Part shown: positions 55,310 to 64,000 of the stretch, one piece after another
Layout of the letters: each line of letters starts with the position of its first letter
How positions within the stretch are numbered: position 1 is the stretch's first letter
From: Burkholderia ambifaria
GTDB taxonomy: Bacteria; Pseudomonadota; Gammaproteobacteria; Burkholderiales; Burkholderiaceae
Direction of reading: 5' to 3'
Length of the DNA: 64,000 nucleotides
Assembly (NCBI RefSeq): GCF_001443045.1
Contig: NZ_LKPJ01000010.1
Span: 124,001 to 188,000 of the forward strand
Notes under the pieces: generated by a model
Databases searched by the model: none
The model's input: only the letters and a program-made list of their open reading frames with translations
Told to the model about the DNA's origin: nothing
Program-made: the position numbers and the translations under genes

Positions 55310-57670
55310 ATGCCGCCCAAACCGCTATTCCCGAATGTCTTCCCCGGTGACGGGGCGCCGCGCAAACGGCGGCTCGCGCTCGCACTCCTGGCCGTGCCCG
55401 GCCTGGTGCCGGCCGTGTCGTACGCGCAGCTGTCGGGCGCGGCCGCGCAGCCGCAGCCGCTCGACTCGCCGTGGGACCTGCGTCTCGCCCCGCAGCTCGA
55501 GGATCATCCGCTGAAGGACGGTGCGAAGCCGGCCACCTTCGTGATCGCCGACCATACGAGCGGCACGGCCGACCAGGATCTGGCCGCGAAGGGCTCGGCC
55601 GAGCTGCGCCGTGGCGACGCGGTCGTGAAGGCCGACGCGCTCCACTACGATCAGGATACCGACATGGCCGATGCGTACGGCCAGGTCAAGGTGATCAACG
55701 GCGGCACGTCGTTCGCGGGCCCCGAAGCGCATCTGAAGGTCGAGGCGAATCAGGGCTTCATGACGGCGCCGAAGTATCACTTCAACGTGACGGGCGGGTC
55801 CGGCAGCGCGGAGCGCGTCGACCTGCTCGACAGCGAGCGCTCGGTGTTCGTCAACGGCACCTACACCGCGTGCCAGTGCTCGACGAACCCCGCGTGGTAC
55901 ATCAAGGGCAGCCGCTTCGACTTCGATACGGGTGCCGACGAAGGCACCGCGCGCAACGGCGTGCTGTTCTTCCAGGGCGTGCCGATCTTCGCGAGCCCGT
56001 GGATGACGTTCCCGCTGTCGGGCGAGCGGCGCAGCGGCCTGCTGCCGCCGACGTTCTCGATGAACTCGAACAACGGGTTCGAGCTGACGCTGCCGTACTA
56101 CTTCAACATCGCACCGAACCGCGACCTGACGATCACGCCGCGGATCATCTCGCGGCGCGGCGTGCAGACCGAAGCGACGTTCCGCTACCTGTCGCCGACG
56201 TATTCGGGCACGTTTACGGCCAATTACCTGCCGGACGACCGGCTCGCGCACCGCGACCGCTACGCGATCTACTGGCAGCACCAGCAGAACTTCGGCGGCG
56301 GTTTCGGCGGCTACGTCTACTTCAACAAGGTCTCGGACAACACGTATCCCGAAGACCTTGGGTCGATGAACCAGTTCATCAACGGGACGCAGACGCTGTA
56401 CCAGCAGGAAGCCGGCCTCACGTACAACAACGGCCCGTGGTCGGTGCTCGCGCGCTACCAGCACTGGCAGACGCTGCCGCCGTCGATCGCGCCGTACAGC
56501 CGCGAACCGCAGTTGAACGTGAAGTACACGAAGTACAACGTCGGCGGCTTCGACTTCGGCGCGGAAGCCGACTATTCGCGGTTCCGCATCACGACCGCCG
56601 ATGCGACCGAAGGCGACCGGATCGTCTTCAACCCGTACATCGCGTACGGCGTGTACGGCCCTGGCTACTTCGTCGTGCCGAAGGTCCAGTACCACTTCGC
56701 GTCGTACGACCTGAACTACCTGTCGTCGAGCACGCCGAACAGCCCGAAGCGCTTCACCGAGTCGATCCCGACCGTGAGCTTCGACTCAGGCCTGATCTTC
56801 GACCGCTCGGTGCGCCTGTTCGGCCAGGACTTCATCCAGACCCTCGAGCCGCGCCTGTACTACGTGTACACGCCGTATCGCGACCAGTCGAACGCGCCGC
56901 TGTTCGACACCGCGGAATCGGACTTCGGCCTCGCGGAGATCTACCAGCCGAACACGTTCGTCGGCAACGACCGGATCGCGGACGCGAACCGGATCACGGC
57001 CGGCCTGACGTCGCGCTTCATCGATCCGCGCACCGGCGACGAACGCGCGCGTTTCGTGGTCGCGCAGCAGTACTACTTCGCCGACCAGCGCGTCACGCTG
57101 AACTCGGGCCAGAGCGCCGTGCAGGCGCGCCACTCCGACCTGATCGTCGGCGCCGCGCTGAAGCTCGGCTCCGGCTTCATGTCGGAGACGGCGTTCCAGT
57201 ACAACCAGAACAACAACCAGCTCGTGAAGTCGAGCATCGGTTTCGGTTTCAGCCCGGGCGAGCGCCGCGTGATCAACGTCGGCTACCGCTATACGCGGGC
57301 GAACACGACGCTCGACAACCAGCCGATCAACCAGTTCCTGGTGTCCGCGCAATGGCCGCTCACGCGCCGCCTGTATGCGATCGGCCGCTTCAACTACGAC
57401 CTGGCCGGCGACCGGATCGTCGATGGTCTGCTCGGCTTACAATACGACGCGGATTGCTGGGCGCTCGGGGTCGGTGTCCAGCGCTATGCGAACGGCGTGA
57501 ACACGTCGGGGCAGCAGAACTCGTCGACGCGATTCATGATGCAGCTGACGCTGAAGGGGCTGTCGAGCGTCGACAACGGTCTCGTGGCCGCATTCCGCGC
57601 CGGGGTGCCGGGCTACACGCCGCTGCCGTCCGCGCCGCCGCCGATGTCCCGCTTCAGCAACTACGAGTAA
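55310..57670 (+). CDS. lptD: LPS-assembly protein LptD
   Basis: 786 residues. Signal peptide (to about VSYAQ), an N-terminal OstA/LptA-like beta-jellyroll, and a C-terminal beta-barrel rich in aromatic strands. Three cysteines are visible (188 and 190 in ACQCS, 716 in DADCW) against four in E. coli, so the disulfide pattern must differ. With LptE it inserts LPS in the outer membrane. First gene of lptD-surA-pdxA-rsmA. Confidence 0.96.
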   Translation: MPPKPLFPNVFPGDGAPRKRRLALALLAVPGLVPAVSYAQLSGAAAQPQPLDSPWDLRLAPQLEDHPLKDGAKPATFVIADHTSGTADQDLAAKGSAELRRGDAVVKADALHYDQDTDMADAYGQVKVINGGTSFAGPEAHLKVEANQGFMTAPKYHFNVTGGSGSAERVDLLDSERSVFVNGTYTACQCSTNPAWYIKGSRFDFDTGADEGTARNGVLFFQGVPIFASPWMTFPLSGERRSGLLPPTFSMNSNNGFELTLPYYFNIAPNRDLTITPRIISRRGVQTEATFRYLSPTYSGTFTANYLPDDRLAHRDRYAIYWQHQQNFGGGFGGYVYFNKVSDNTYPEDLGSMNQFINGTQTLYQQEAGLTYNNGPWSVLARYQHWQTLPPSIAPYSREPQLNVKYTKYNVGGFDFGAEADYSRFRITTADATEGDRIVFNPYIAYGVYGPGYFVVPKVQYHFASYDLNYLSSSTPNSPKRFTESIPTVSFDSGLIFDRSVRLFGQDFIQTLEPRLYYVYTPYRDQSNAPLFDTAESDFGLAEIYQPNTFVGNDRIADANRITAGLTSRFIDPRTGDERARFVVAQQYYFADQRVTLNSGQSAVQARHSDLIVGAALKLGSGFMSETAFQYNQNNNQLVKSSIGFGFSPGERRVINVGYRYTRANTTLDNQPINQFLVSAQWPLTRRLYAIGRFNYDLAGDRIVDGLLGLQYDADCWALGVGVQRYANGVNTSGQQNSSTRFMMQLTLKGLSSVDNGLVAAFRAGVPGYTPLPSAPPPMSRFSNYE

Positions 57671-57715
57671 CGCCGGCTTGTCTGCACCGGTCAGCACGAT
57701 TTCAATGGAGTATCA

Positions 57716-59080
57716 GTGGCAATGAAGAAAACCCTTCGTTTCGCGGCAGTCGTGTCCAGCCTCGCCGCGTCCGCCGCGCTGCTCGCCGCCGCGCCGGCCG
57801 CGGCGCAGGCGCTCGGTTCGCACGGCGCGCAGCTCACCGACGAAGTCGTCGCGGTCGTCAACAACGACGTGATCACGGGCCGCGAACTCGACCAGCGCGT
57901 CGGCCTGATCTCGCGCCGGCTGCAGCAGCAGAACGCGCCCGTGCCGCCGGCCGACCAGCTGCGCGCGCAGGTGCTGAACCAGATGGTGCTCGAACGCATT
58001 CAGGTGCAGAAGGCCAAGGACGACGGGATCCGCGTCGACGACGCGACCGTGCAGTCCACGCTGCAGCGCCTCGCGCAGGCGAACGGGATGCCGCTCGAAC
58101 AGTATCGCGCGCGTCTCGAGGCGCAGGGCGTGCCCTGGAGCGTGTTCACGAGCGACGCGCGCACCGAGCTGATGCTGTCGAAGCTGCGCGAGCGCGAGGT
58201 CGACGGCAAGATCACCGTGTCGGACGCCGAGGTCGCGAACTACATCGCGAGCCAGCGCGGGCCGAACGCATCGCAGCAGCAGGACCTGCGCTTCCAGCAC
58301 ATCTTCATCAAGGCGCCGACCAACGCGCCGCAGGCCGAGATCGAAGCGGCGCAGAAGAAGGCCGACGCGCTGTTGCAGCAGGCTACGTCGGGCGCCGATT
58401 TCGAGAAGCTCGCGAAGAACAATTCGGAAGCGAACGACGCGAAGAAGGGCGGCGACCTCGGCTTCAAGGCGCCGAGCGCGCTGCCGGCCGACGTCGTCGA
58501 AGCCGCATCGAAGCTGCGCCCGGGCCAGGTCAACCCGACGCTGATCCGCGTGCCGGACGGCTTCGAGATCGTGCGCCTCGTCGACCGCCGCCAGAGCCAG
58601 GGCGCGACCGCCGCGGCACCGAAGATCGTCCAGACGCACGTGCGCCACATCCTGTTGCGCGTCGGCGAAGGCAAGTCGGAAGGCCAGGCGCGTCAGCAAC
58701 TGCTGGACATCCGCAAGCAGGTCGAGGCCGGCGGCGATTTCGCGAAGTTCGCGCGTACTTACTCGCAGGACGGTTCCGCGTCGCAGGGCGGCGATCTGGG
58801 CTGGATCAGCCCGGGCGAGACCGTGCCGGAATTCGAGCGCGCGATGAACAACCTGCAGGACGGCCAGATCAGCCAGCCGGTGCGTACCGAGTACGGCTAT
58901 CACCTGATCCAGGTGATCGACCGCCGCGACGCGGAAGGCTCGGTGCAGCAGCAGATGGATATCGCACGCCAGGCGATCGGCCAGCGCAAGGCCGAGCAGG
59001 CGTATGCCGACTGGCTGCGCGAACTGCGCGATTCGTCGTACGTGCAGTACAAGATCGGCGGCGTCGGCCCGGCGAACTGA
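57716..59080 (+). CDS. surA: Periplasmic chaperone/isomerase SurA
   Basis: 454 residues. Signal peptide ending near AAAQA, SurA N-terminal domain ([20 protein letters not shown]), and two parvulin domains ([11 protein letters not shown] and [18 protein letters not shown] starts). It folds outer-membrane proteins, including LptD encoded just upstream. GTG 57716 sits 5 nt after GGAG; ATG 57722 is an alternative start. Confidence 0.96.
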   Translation: MAMKKTLRFAAVVSSLAASAALLAAAPAAAQALGSHGAQLTDEVVAVVNNDVITGRELDQRVGLISRRLQQQNAPVPPADQLRAQVLNQMVLERIQVQKAKDDGIRVDDATVQSTLQRLAQANGMPLEQYRARLEAQGVPWSVFTSDARTELMLSKLREREVDGKITVSDAEVANYIASQRGPNASQQQDLRFQHIFIKAPTNAPQAEIEAAQKKADALLQQATSGADFEKLAKNNSEANDAKKGGDLGFKAPSALPADVVEAASKLRPGQVNPTLIRVPDGFEIVRLVDRRQSQGATAAAPKIVQTHVRHILLRVGEGKSEGQARQQLLDIRKQVEAGGDFAKFARTYSQDGSASQGGDLGWISPGETVPEFERAMNNLQDGQISQPVRTEYGYHLIQVIDRRDAEGSVQQQMDIARQAIGQRKAEQAYADWLRELRDSSYVQYKIGGVGPAN

Positions 59081-59091
59081 GCGAGCTTCAC

Positions 59092-60081
59092 ATGACGGCA
59101 TCCGCGCTGCAGATCGCGATCACGACTGGCGAACCCGCGGGGGTCGGCCCGGAGCTGACCGTGCAGGCGCTGCGAGATGCCGCACGGCGCTGGCCCGGCG
59201 CGCATTTCACCGTGCTCGGCGATGCCGCGCTGCTCGATGCGCGTGCGGCGGCCGTCGGGGCCGACCGGGCGGTGCTCGCCGGTGGCGGGTCGGTGTCGGT
59301 CGAGCATCATCCGCTTGCCGTGCCCGCGCAGGCGGGCAAGCTCGACGCGGCCAACGGCCGCTACGTGCTCGGGCTGCTCGATGCCGCGATCGATGGCGCG
59401 GTGGCGGGCCGGTTCGACGCGATCGTCACCGCACCGCTGCAGAAGAGCACGATCAACGATGCCGGCGTGCCGTTTACCGGCCATACCGAATACCTGGCGG
59501 AACGCACGCACACGCCGCGCGTCGTCATGATGCTGGCAGGTACGGGCGAGCGGCCGCTGCGCGTCGCGCTCGCGACCACGCACCTGCCGCTGAAGGACGT
59601 GTCGGCCGCGCTGACGATCGACGGGCTCGTCGAGACGCTGGCGATCGTCGATCGCGACCTGCGGCGCGACTTCGGTCTCGCGGCGCCGCGCATCCTCGTG
59701 ACCGGGCTGAACCCGCACGCGGGCGAGAACGGGTACCTCGGCCGCGAGGAAATCGACGTGATCTCGCCGGCGCTCGCGCGCGCGAAAGCGCAGGGCATCG
59801 ACGCGCGCGGCCCGTATCCGGCCGACACGCTATTCCAGCCGCGCCATCTCGAGGACGCCGATTGCGTGCTCGCGATGTTCCACGATCAGGGCTTGCCCGT
59901 GCTGAAGTATGCGACGTTCGGCGAGGGCATCAACGTCACGCTCGGGCTGCCGATCATCCGCACGTCGGTCGATCACGGCACCGCGCTGGATCTGGCCGGC
60001 ACGGGCCGCGCGGATCCGGGCAGCATGGTCGCCGCGCTCGACACGGCCGTCACGATGGCGCGCCATCGCCGCGCGTCCTGA
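59092..60081 (+). CDS. pdxA: 4-hydroxythreonine-4-phosphate dehydrogenase PdxA
   Basis: 329 residues. Family motifs with metal ligands: [20 protein letters not shown] and [13 protein letters not shown]-dependent step in pyridoxal phosphate synthesis, cytosolic. It starts 11 nt after surA, the order known from E. coli. Confidence 0.96.
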   Translation: MTASALQIAITTGEPAGVGPELTVQALRDAARRWPGAHFTVLGDAALLDARAAAVGADRAVLAGGGSVSVEHHPLAVPAQAGKLDAANGRYVLGLLDAAIDGAVAGRFDAIVTAPLQKSTINDAGVPFTGHTEYLAERTHTPRVVMMLAGTGERPLRVALATTHLPLKDVSAALTIDGLVETLAIVDRDLRRDFGLAAPRILVTGLNPHAGENGYLGREEIDVISPALARAKAQGIDARGPYPADTLFQPRHLEDADCVLAMFHDQGLPVLKYATFGEGINVTLGLPIIRTSVDHGTALDLAGTGRADPGSMVAALDTAVTMARHRRAS

Positions 60082-60136
60082 CGCACACGGGCGCAGGCCT
60101 GACTTTATTCGTCGCATTTTTCGTTTTTCTCAGTCG

Positions 60137-60967
60137 ATGTCGAACAGCAGACAGCACCAAGGCCACTTCGCGCGCAAGCGCTTCGGGCAGAACTTCCTCG
60201 TCGATCACGGTGTGATCGACTCGATCGTCGCGACGATCGGCCCCGCGCGCGGCCAGCGAATGGTCGAGATCGGCCCGGGGCTCGGCGCGCTCACCGAGCC
60301 GCTGATCGCGCGTCTCGCGACGCCCGAGTCGCCGCTGCATGCGGTCGAGCTCGACCGCGACCTGATCGGCCGCCTGCAGCAGCGTTTCGGCGCGCTGCTG
60401 GAATTGCACGCGGGCGACGCGCTCGCGTTCGACTTCCGCTCGCTCGCGGCACCCGGCGACAAGCCGTCGCTGCGGATCGTCGGCAACCTGCCGTACAACA
60501 TTTCCAGCCCGCTGCTGTTTCACCTGATGACGTTCGCCGACGCGGTGATCGACCAGCACTTCATGCTGCAGAACGAAGTCGTCGAACGGATGGTCGCGGA
60601 GCCGGGCACGAAGGCGTTCTCGCGGCTGTCGGTGATGCTGCAGTACCGCTACGTGATGGACAAGATGCTCGACGTGCCGCCGGAATCGTTCCAGCCGCCG
60701 CCGAAGGTCGATTCGGCGATCGTCCGGATGATTCCGTACGAGCCGCACGAACTGCCGGACGTCGATCCCGTGCTGCTCGGCGAAATCGTCACGGCCGCGT
60801 TCTCGCAGCGCCGCAAGATGCTGCGCAATACGCTCGGCGACTACCGCGAGACGATCGATTTCGACGGGCTCGGCTTCGATCTCGCGCGACGCGCGGAAGA
60901 CGTGAGCGTGGCCGAGTATGTCGGCGTCGCGCAGGCGCTCGCGAAGGTGCGCAAGGCCGCGGAGTAG
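60137..60967 (+). CDS. rsmA: 16S rRNA dimethyladenosine transferase RsmA (KsgA)
   Basis: 276 residues. SAM motif [13 protein letters not shown] and the catalytic NLPY in [12 protein letters not shown]; the N-terminal [10 protein letters not shown] is a family hallmark. It dimethylates two adjacent adenines near the 3' end of 16S rRNA. Last gene of the lptD operon, with a strong terminator after it. Confidence 0.97.
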   Translation: MSNSRQHQGHFARKRFGQNFLVDHGVIDSIVATIGPARGQRMVEIGPGLGALTEPLIARLATPESPLHAVELDRDLIGRLQQRFGALLELHAGDALAFDFRSLAAPGDKPSLRIVGNLPYNISSPLLFHLMTFADAVIDQHFMLQNEVVERMVAEPGTKAFSRLSVMLQYRYVMDKMLDVPPESFQPPPKVDSAIVRMIPYEPHELPDVDPVLLGEIVTAAFSQRRKMLRNTLGDYRETIDFDGLGFDLARRAEDVSVAEYVGVAQALAKVRKAAE

Positions 60968-61005
60968 GGGCAACGCGCGCGTCGCATGCCGGCTCGAGGT
61001 TCACG

Positions 61006-61036
61006 AGGCTGCCCTGACGGGCAGCCTTTTTATTTT
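61006..61036 (+). terminator. Rho-independent terminator of the lptD-rsmA operon
   Basis: 9-bp stem (61006-61014 with 61019-61027), a 4-nt loop, then TTTTTATTTT. It also lies downstream of the convergent EamA gene. Confidence 0.92.
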
Positions 61037-61097
61037 CCCGGGCCGCTTTCGTCCGTTTTCGTTCATTTCATCGATGCGGGACGGCGGCCGCGCGGCG

Positions 61098-62033
61098 CTA
61101 CGCGCGCCGGCGCGGCGGCGCGTTGACGAGCGCGATCCCGGTCAGCACCAGCGCGGCCGCCGACATGAAGCGCCAGCCGACCGATTCGCCGAGCAGCAGC
61201 ACGCCGAACGCGACGCCGAACAGCGGCGACAGGAACGTGAACACGGACAGTCGCGACGCGCTGTAGCGCGTGAGCAGCCAGAACCACGACAGATAGCTGA
61301 CGAACGCGACGATCACCGACTGGTACGCGAGGCTCGCGAGCGCGAGCGGCGTGACCCGCGCGAACGACATCTGGCCGAGCAGCGCCGCGAGCACGACCAG
61401 CACGACGGCCGAAACCGCCAGCTGGTAGAACAGCGTCTTGCTCGCGCTGGCCCGCGCGAGCGACGTCGAGCGCACGACGACCGTCGTCGCGGCCCACATC
61501 GCGCCGCCGAGGATGCCGAGCGCGTCGCCGGCGAGCCCCGCCAGTACCGACGCGCCGGGCGCGCGCGGCTTCAGGAAGCCGTCCGCGAACGCGAGCGCGA
61601 TGCCGGCGAACGCGAGGCCGACGCCGATCCACTGGACGCGCTGCAGCCGCTCGCCCGGCGTGAACAGGTGCAGGCCGAGCGCCGTGAAGCACGGTGCCGT
61701 GTACAGGAAGATCGCCATGTGCGACGCGCTCGTCAGCGTCAGCCCGAAGAACACGCAGATGAACTCGCCGGCGAACAGCGCGCCGGCCGCGATACCCGCA
61801 CCGAGCGTGCCGTCCGCGCGGAACAGCGGCGTGCCGCGCGAGCGCGCCCAGCCCCACAGCAGGAGCGCGGCGATCACCGAGCGCAGCCCGGCCTGGAACA
61901 TCGGCGGGATCGCGGCGTTCGTGCTCTTGATTGCGACCTGCTGGAAGCCCCAGATCGCGCACAGCAGCAGCATTACGCCGACGGCACGCGTGTCGAGCGC
62001 GCGGCGCACGGACGACCCGGCGAGCGCGGTCAT
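61098..62033 (-). CDS. EamA-family (DMT) transporter
   Basis: 311 residues with about ten hydrophobic helices in two EamA repeats (first starts VMLLLCAIWGFQQVAIK, second LAGDALGILGGAMWAATTV). Drug/metabolite transporter superfamily, inner membrane, likely metabolite efflux. Substrate unknown. It stands alone. Confidence 0.9.
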   Translation of the reverse strand: MTALAGSSVRRALDTRAVGVMLLLCAIWGFQQVAIKSTNAAIPPMFQAGLRSVIAALLLWGWARSRGTPLFRADGTLGAGIAAGALFAGEFICVFFGLTLTSASHMAIFLYTAPCFTALGLHLFTPGERLQRVQWIGVGLAFAGIALAFADGFLKPRAPGASVLAGLAGDALGILGGAMWAATTVVVRSTSLARASASKTLFYQLAVSAVVLVVLAALLGQMSFARVTPLALASLAYQSVIVAFVSYLSWFWLLTRYSASRLSVFTFLSPLFGVAFGVLLLGESVGWRFMSAAALVLTGIALVNAPPRRRA

Positions 62034-62411
62034 CGGCGGACCTCGCCGATGCGGCGGGAGAGGGGGATGGACATGGGAAGCGGCAGCGGCGGACGGACGG
62101 CGCGTCCGGCACGCTTGAGTCGGCGGTTTCGCACGGCAGGCAGTGTGGCTGAACAGGATGGGAGGGTGGTCGCGTTCCGGCGGCGGACGGCATGCCCGCT
62201 TTTGGTGCGAGGTGGGACGATGTTACCCGATCGGCGGGGGCGACGGGGGCAGGCAAGCAGGTTGGTTTCTACCGGTGTACGGGCGTCGGGCTTGTCGTGC
62301 GGATGCTCGGTATCGGTTTATCGGTCGGCGGCAGGCCGGGCGCCGGCGGCGGGATTCACGTGACTCCGGTAGAATTTCCGGTTCTGGAAAGTCCCCACAG
62401 GAGTACAACAC
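62034..62411. other. 378-bp intergenic region before gloA
   Basis: No protein gene is supported between the divergent EamA and gloA starts. A TAGAAT box (62370-62375) is a plausible -10 for gloA, without a clear -35. The rest shows no notable repeat. Confidence 0.4.
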
Positions 62412-62801
62412 ATGCGATTGCTGCATACGATGCTGCGAGTCGGCGATCTCGACCGCTCGATCAAGTTCTACACCGAATTGCTCGGCATGAAGGTGCTGCG
62501 CCGCGACGACTATCCGGAAGGCAAGTTCACACTCGCATTCGTCGGCTACGAGGACGAAAGCACGGGCACCGTGATCGAACTGACCCATAACTGGGACACG
62601 CCGGCCTACGATCTTGGCAACGGCTTCGGCCACCTGGCGCTGGAAGTCGACGACGCCTACGCGGCCTGCGACAGGATCAAGGCGCAAGGTGGCAAGGTGA
62701 CCCGCGAAGCGGGCCCGATGAAGCACGGCACGACCGTGATCGCGTTCGTCGAGGATCCGGACGGCTACAAGATCGAGTTCATCCAGAAGAAGGCGCACTG
62801 A
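62412..62801 (+). CDS. gloA: Lactoylglutathione lyase (glyoxalase I)
   Basis: 129 residues. Vicinal-oxygen-chelate fold with all four metal ligands: His5, Glu in VIELTHNW, His in GFGHLALEV, Glu in KIEFIQ. It converts the methylglyoxal-glutathione adduct to lactoylglutathione; Ni(II)-type by length. AGGAG precedes the ATG. Confidence 0.96.
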   Translation: MRLLHTMLRVGDLDRSIKFYTELLGMKVLRRDDYPEGKFTLAFVGYEDESTGTVIELTHNWDTPAYDLGNGFGHLALEVDDAYAACDRIKAQGGKVTREAGPMKHGTTVIAFVEDPDGYKIEFIQKKAH

Positions 62802-62849
62802 GCGCGGGATGAGCGGCTCGCGGCGCACGATGTGTGTCGCGGGCAACGA

Positions 62850-62885
62850 AAACGGGCGATGCGGAGGAATCCGCATCGCCCGTTT
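62850..62885. terminator. Long bidirectional hairpin terminator
   Basis: Perfect 16-bp arms (62850-62865 and 62870-62885) around a GGAA loop, with a short T run on each strand. It separates the convergent gloA and ygjP-like genes and can stop both transcripts. Confidence 0.85.
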
Positions 62886-62909
62886 GCATGTTCGGTGCGA
62901 CCGATCGCG

Positions 62910-63821
62910 TTACAGCGACGGCAGCAGCTCGGGTGGGTGATGCTTGAGCGTGTGCCGCGCTTCACGGAATTCCGGGAAGATCGATTCGACGGTCTGCCAG
63001 AAGGCCGGGCTGTGGTTCATCTCGCGCAGGTGCGACAGCTCGTGCGCGACGACGTAGTCGATGATCGACATCGGGAAATGGATCAGCCGCCAGTTCAGCC
63101 GGATCTTGCCGTCGCTCGAGCAACTGCCCCAGCGCGTCGCGGCTGACGACAGCGCATACATCGAATACGTGACGCCGAGCTTTTCCGCATAGACCACGAG
63201 GCGTTCGCCGAAGATCCGCTTCGCTTCGCCCTGCAGCCAGCCCTGCACGCGATCCTTGATCTGCTGCATGTCCGCCTGCGCAGGCAGCGGCAGCGACAGC
63301 CGCAGCGCGTCGGCGTCGAATGCGACGGCGCCCGCGCCGAGCGCGATCGTGACCGTCTTGCCGAGATACGGGAGTTGCGCGCCGTCACGCCAGTCGATCT
63401 GCGGCAGCGCACGCTGCTCGGTGCGGGTCTTCCACTCGGCGAGCTTCGCGAAGATCCAGCGCTGCTTTTCGGCGATCGCCGCTTCGATGTCGGCGAGCGT
63501 GACCCAGCGCGGCGCGGTGATCGACAGCCCGCTGCCGTCGATCGTGAAGCCGATCGTGCGGCGCGCGGAGCGCTTGAGCCGGTATTCGAGCACGCGGCTG
63601 TCGAGCGCGAACGTACGGACGCGAGAGCGATCGGGCGCGGGGCCCGGATCAAGCGGCGCCGTGGGCACCGCGGGAGCTGCAGCCGCTTCGGGCGGCGTGG
63701 ACGGCGCGGCGGGCGCCGACGGTGCCGGCGACGCCGCGGCCGGCCCGTCGAAGAGCGGCAGGTCCATCTGGCGATGATCGAGGGCCACGACGGCAGGCCG
63801 TGGCCGCGGACGCTTTTTCAT
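62910..63821 (-). CDS. YgjP-type (DUF45) metallopeptidase
   Basis: 303 residues. Zincin motif HELSHL with a third His in NHSPAFW, and the family's RWGSCSSDGKIRLNWRL. The first about 75 residues form an Ala/Pro-rich extension not needed for the fold. Substrate unknown. ATG 63821 is chosen; the ribosome site is weak. Downstream of plsC on the same strand. Confidence 0.88.
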   Translation of the reverse strand: MKKRPRPRPAVVALDHRQMDLPLFDGPAAASPAPSAPAAPSTPPEAAAAPAVPTAPLDPGPAPDRSRVRTFALDSRVLEYRLKRSARRTIGFTIDGSGLSITAPRWVTLADIEAAIAEKQRWIFAKLAEWKTRTEQRALPQIDWRDGAQLPYLGKTVTIALGAGAVAFDADALRLSLPLPAQADMQQIKDRVQGWLQGEAKRIFGERLVVYAEKLGVTYSMYALSSAATRWGSCSSDGKIRLNWRLIHFPMSIIDYVVAHELSHLREMNHSPAFWQTVESIFPEFREARHTLKHHPPELLPSL

Positions 63822-63868
63822 CAGTTCGCTTCTTTTTGTCGTACGCAACGGCTGCAACCTAGGGGGCG

Positions 63869-64000
63869 TCAGACTCGCGCGGCATCGCGCGTGCCGGCAT
63901 TGCCCGCCTGGCGATACGAATCCGGATCGATGCGGCGCATTTCCGCTTCGATCCATGCTTCGACCTGCGAGTTCAATACGTCGGGCGTCTTGCCGTCGAC
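63869..64000 (-). CDS. plsC: 3' end of 1-acylglycerol-3-phosphate acyltransferase (PlsC)
   Basis: Only the last 43 codons are in the window; the gene runs in from beyond 64000. The reading VDGKTPDVLNSQVEAWIEAE, then MRRIDPDSY, is typical of the PlsC C-terminus in beta-proteobacteria. The catalytic HX4D region is outside. Identified by this short tail and by the plsC-ygjP-gloA order. The ygjP-like gene starts 47 nt after its stop. Confidence 0.7.
   Translation of the reverse strand, partial: VDGKTPDVLNSQVEAWIEAEMRRIDPDSYRQAGNAGTRDAARV

Noticed and set aside
55471-60081. A 1536-codon open frame on the plus strand through lptD and surA into pdxA
   Set aside because: Only its last 329 codons (from 59092) are pdxA. 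The rest is a shadow frame: arginine-rich, low complexity, no family resemblance, caused by high GC.

Overview
The window is high-GC, densely packed bacterial chromosome with long operons, Burkholderia-like codon use and Burkholderia-like gene order. Examples are lutA-lutC-lutB-lldP, ubiE-tim44-ubiJ-ubiB, lptD-surA-pdxA-rsmA, and plsC-ygjP-gloA. I infer a Burkholderia of the cepacia-complex type, chromosome 1. No rRNA, tRNA, CRISPR array or insertion sequence was seen.

Layout. 1-2.8 kb: end of an aryl-polyene (xanthomonadin-like) pigment cluster with a FabG-like reductase, an XanB2-type chorismatase and a family-2 glycosyltransferase. 3-3.75 kb: M48 lipoprotein protease. 3.86-9.4 kb: L-lactate uptake and oxidation (lutACB-lldP), divergent from its GntR regulator, with a palindromic operator between them and a second one after the regulator gene. 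9.6-17.1 kb: PLD-family lipoprotein, class II aldolase, CHRD protein, esterase, EcsC protein, and an MFS exporter with a MarR regulator. 17.1-22.2 kb: DJ-1 protein and an N-acyl-D-amino-acid catabolic locus (PLP deaminase, RpiR regulator, D-aminoacylase, RidA protein).

22.3-24.06 kb is the odd stretch. It is AT-richer and holds a DUF1493 protein, an Amidase_2 peptidoglycan amidase without a signal peptide, and an overlapping small exported protein. It looks like an acquired antibacterial effector/immunity cassette, and it is the best candidate here for an undescribed system.

24.1-26.5 kb: ilvA-queF. 27-38 kb: a 1342-residue DUF3683/FAD/Fe-S/CCG oxidoreductase, HIT and DUF971 proteins, then ubiquinone genes (ubiE, ubiJ, ubiB) with a Tim44-like protein, a TPMT-like methyltransferase, FmdB and DUF502. 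38-42 kb: aspS, nudB, clsB. 42-49.1 kb: TetR regulator and a beta-oxidation operon (acyl-CoA dehydrogenase, HAD-ECH fusion, thiolase, enoyl-CoA hydratase). 49.2-53 kb: fdhD divergent from a nitrate-reductase-associated protein, a thioesterase, and an Atm1-type ABC exporter. 53.3-61 kb: amgK-murU peptidoglycan recycling divergent from lptD-surA-pdxA-rsmA. 61-64 kb: EamA transporter, gloA, YgjP-type metallopeptidase, and the 3' end of plsC.

Most of the window is core metabolism and envelope biogenesis. The less ordinary parts are the 22.3-24 kb cassette, a possible small RNA with an orphan terminator near 12.35 kb, and several palindromes that look like operators for the local GntR, RpiR, MarR and TetR regulators.
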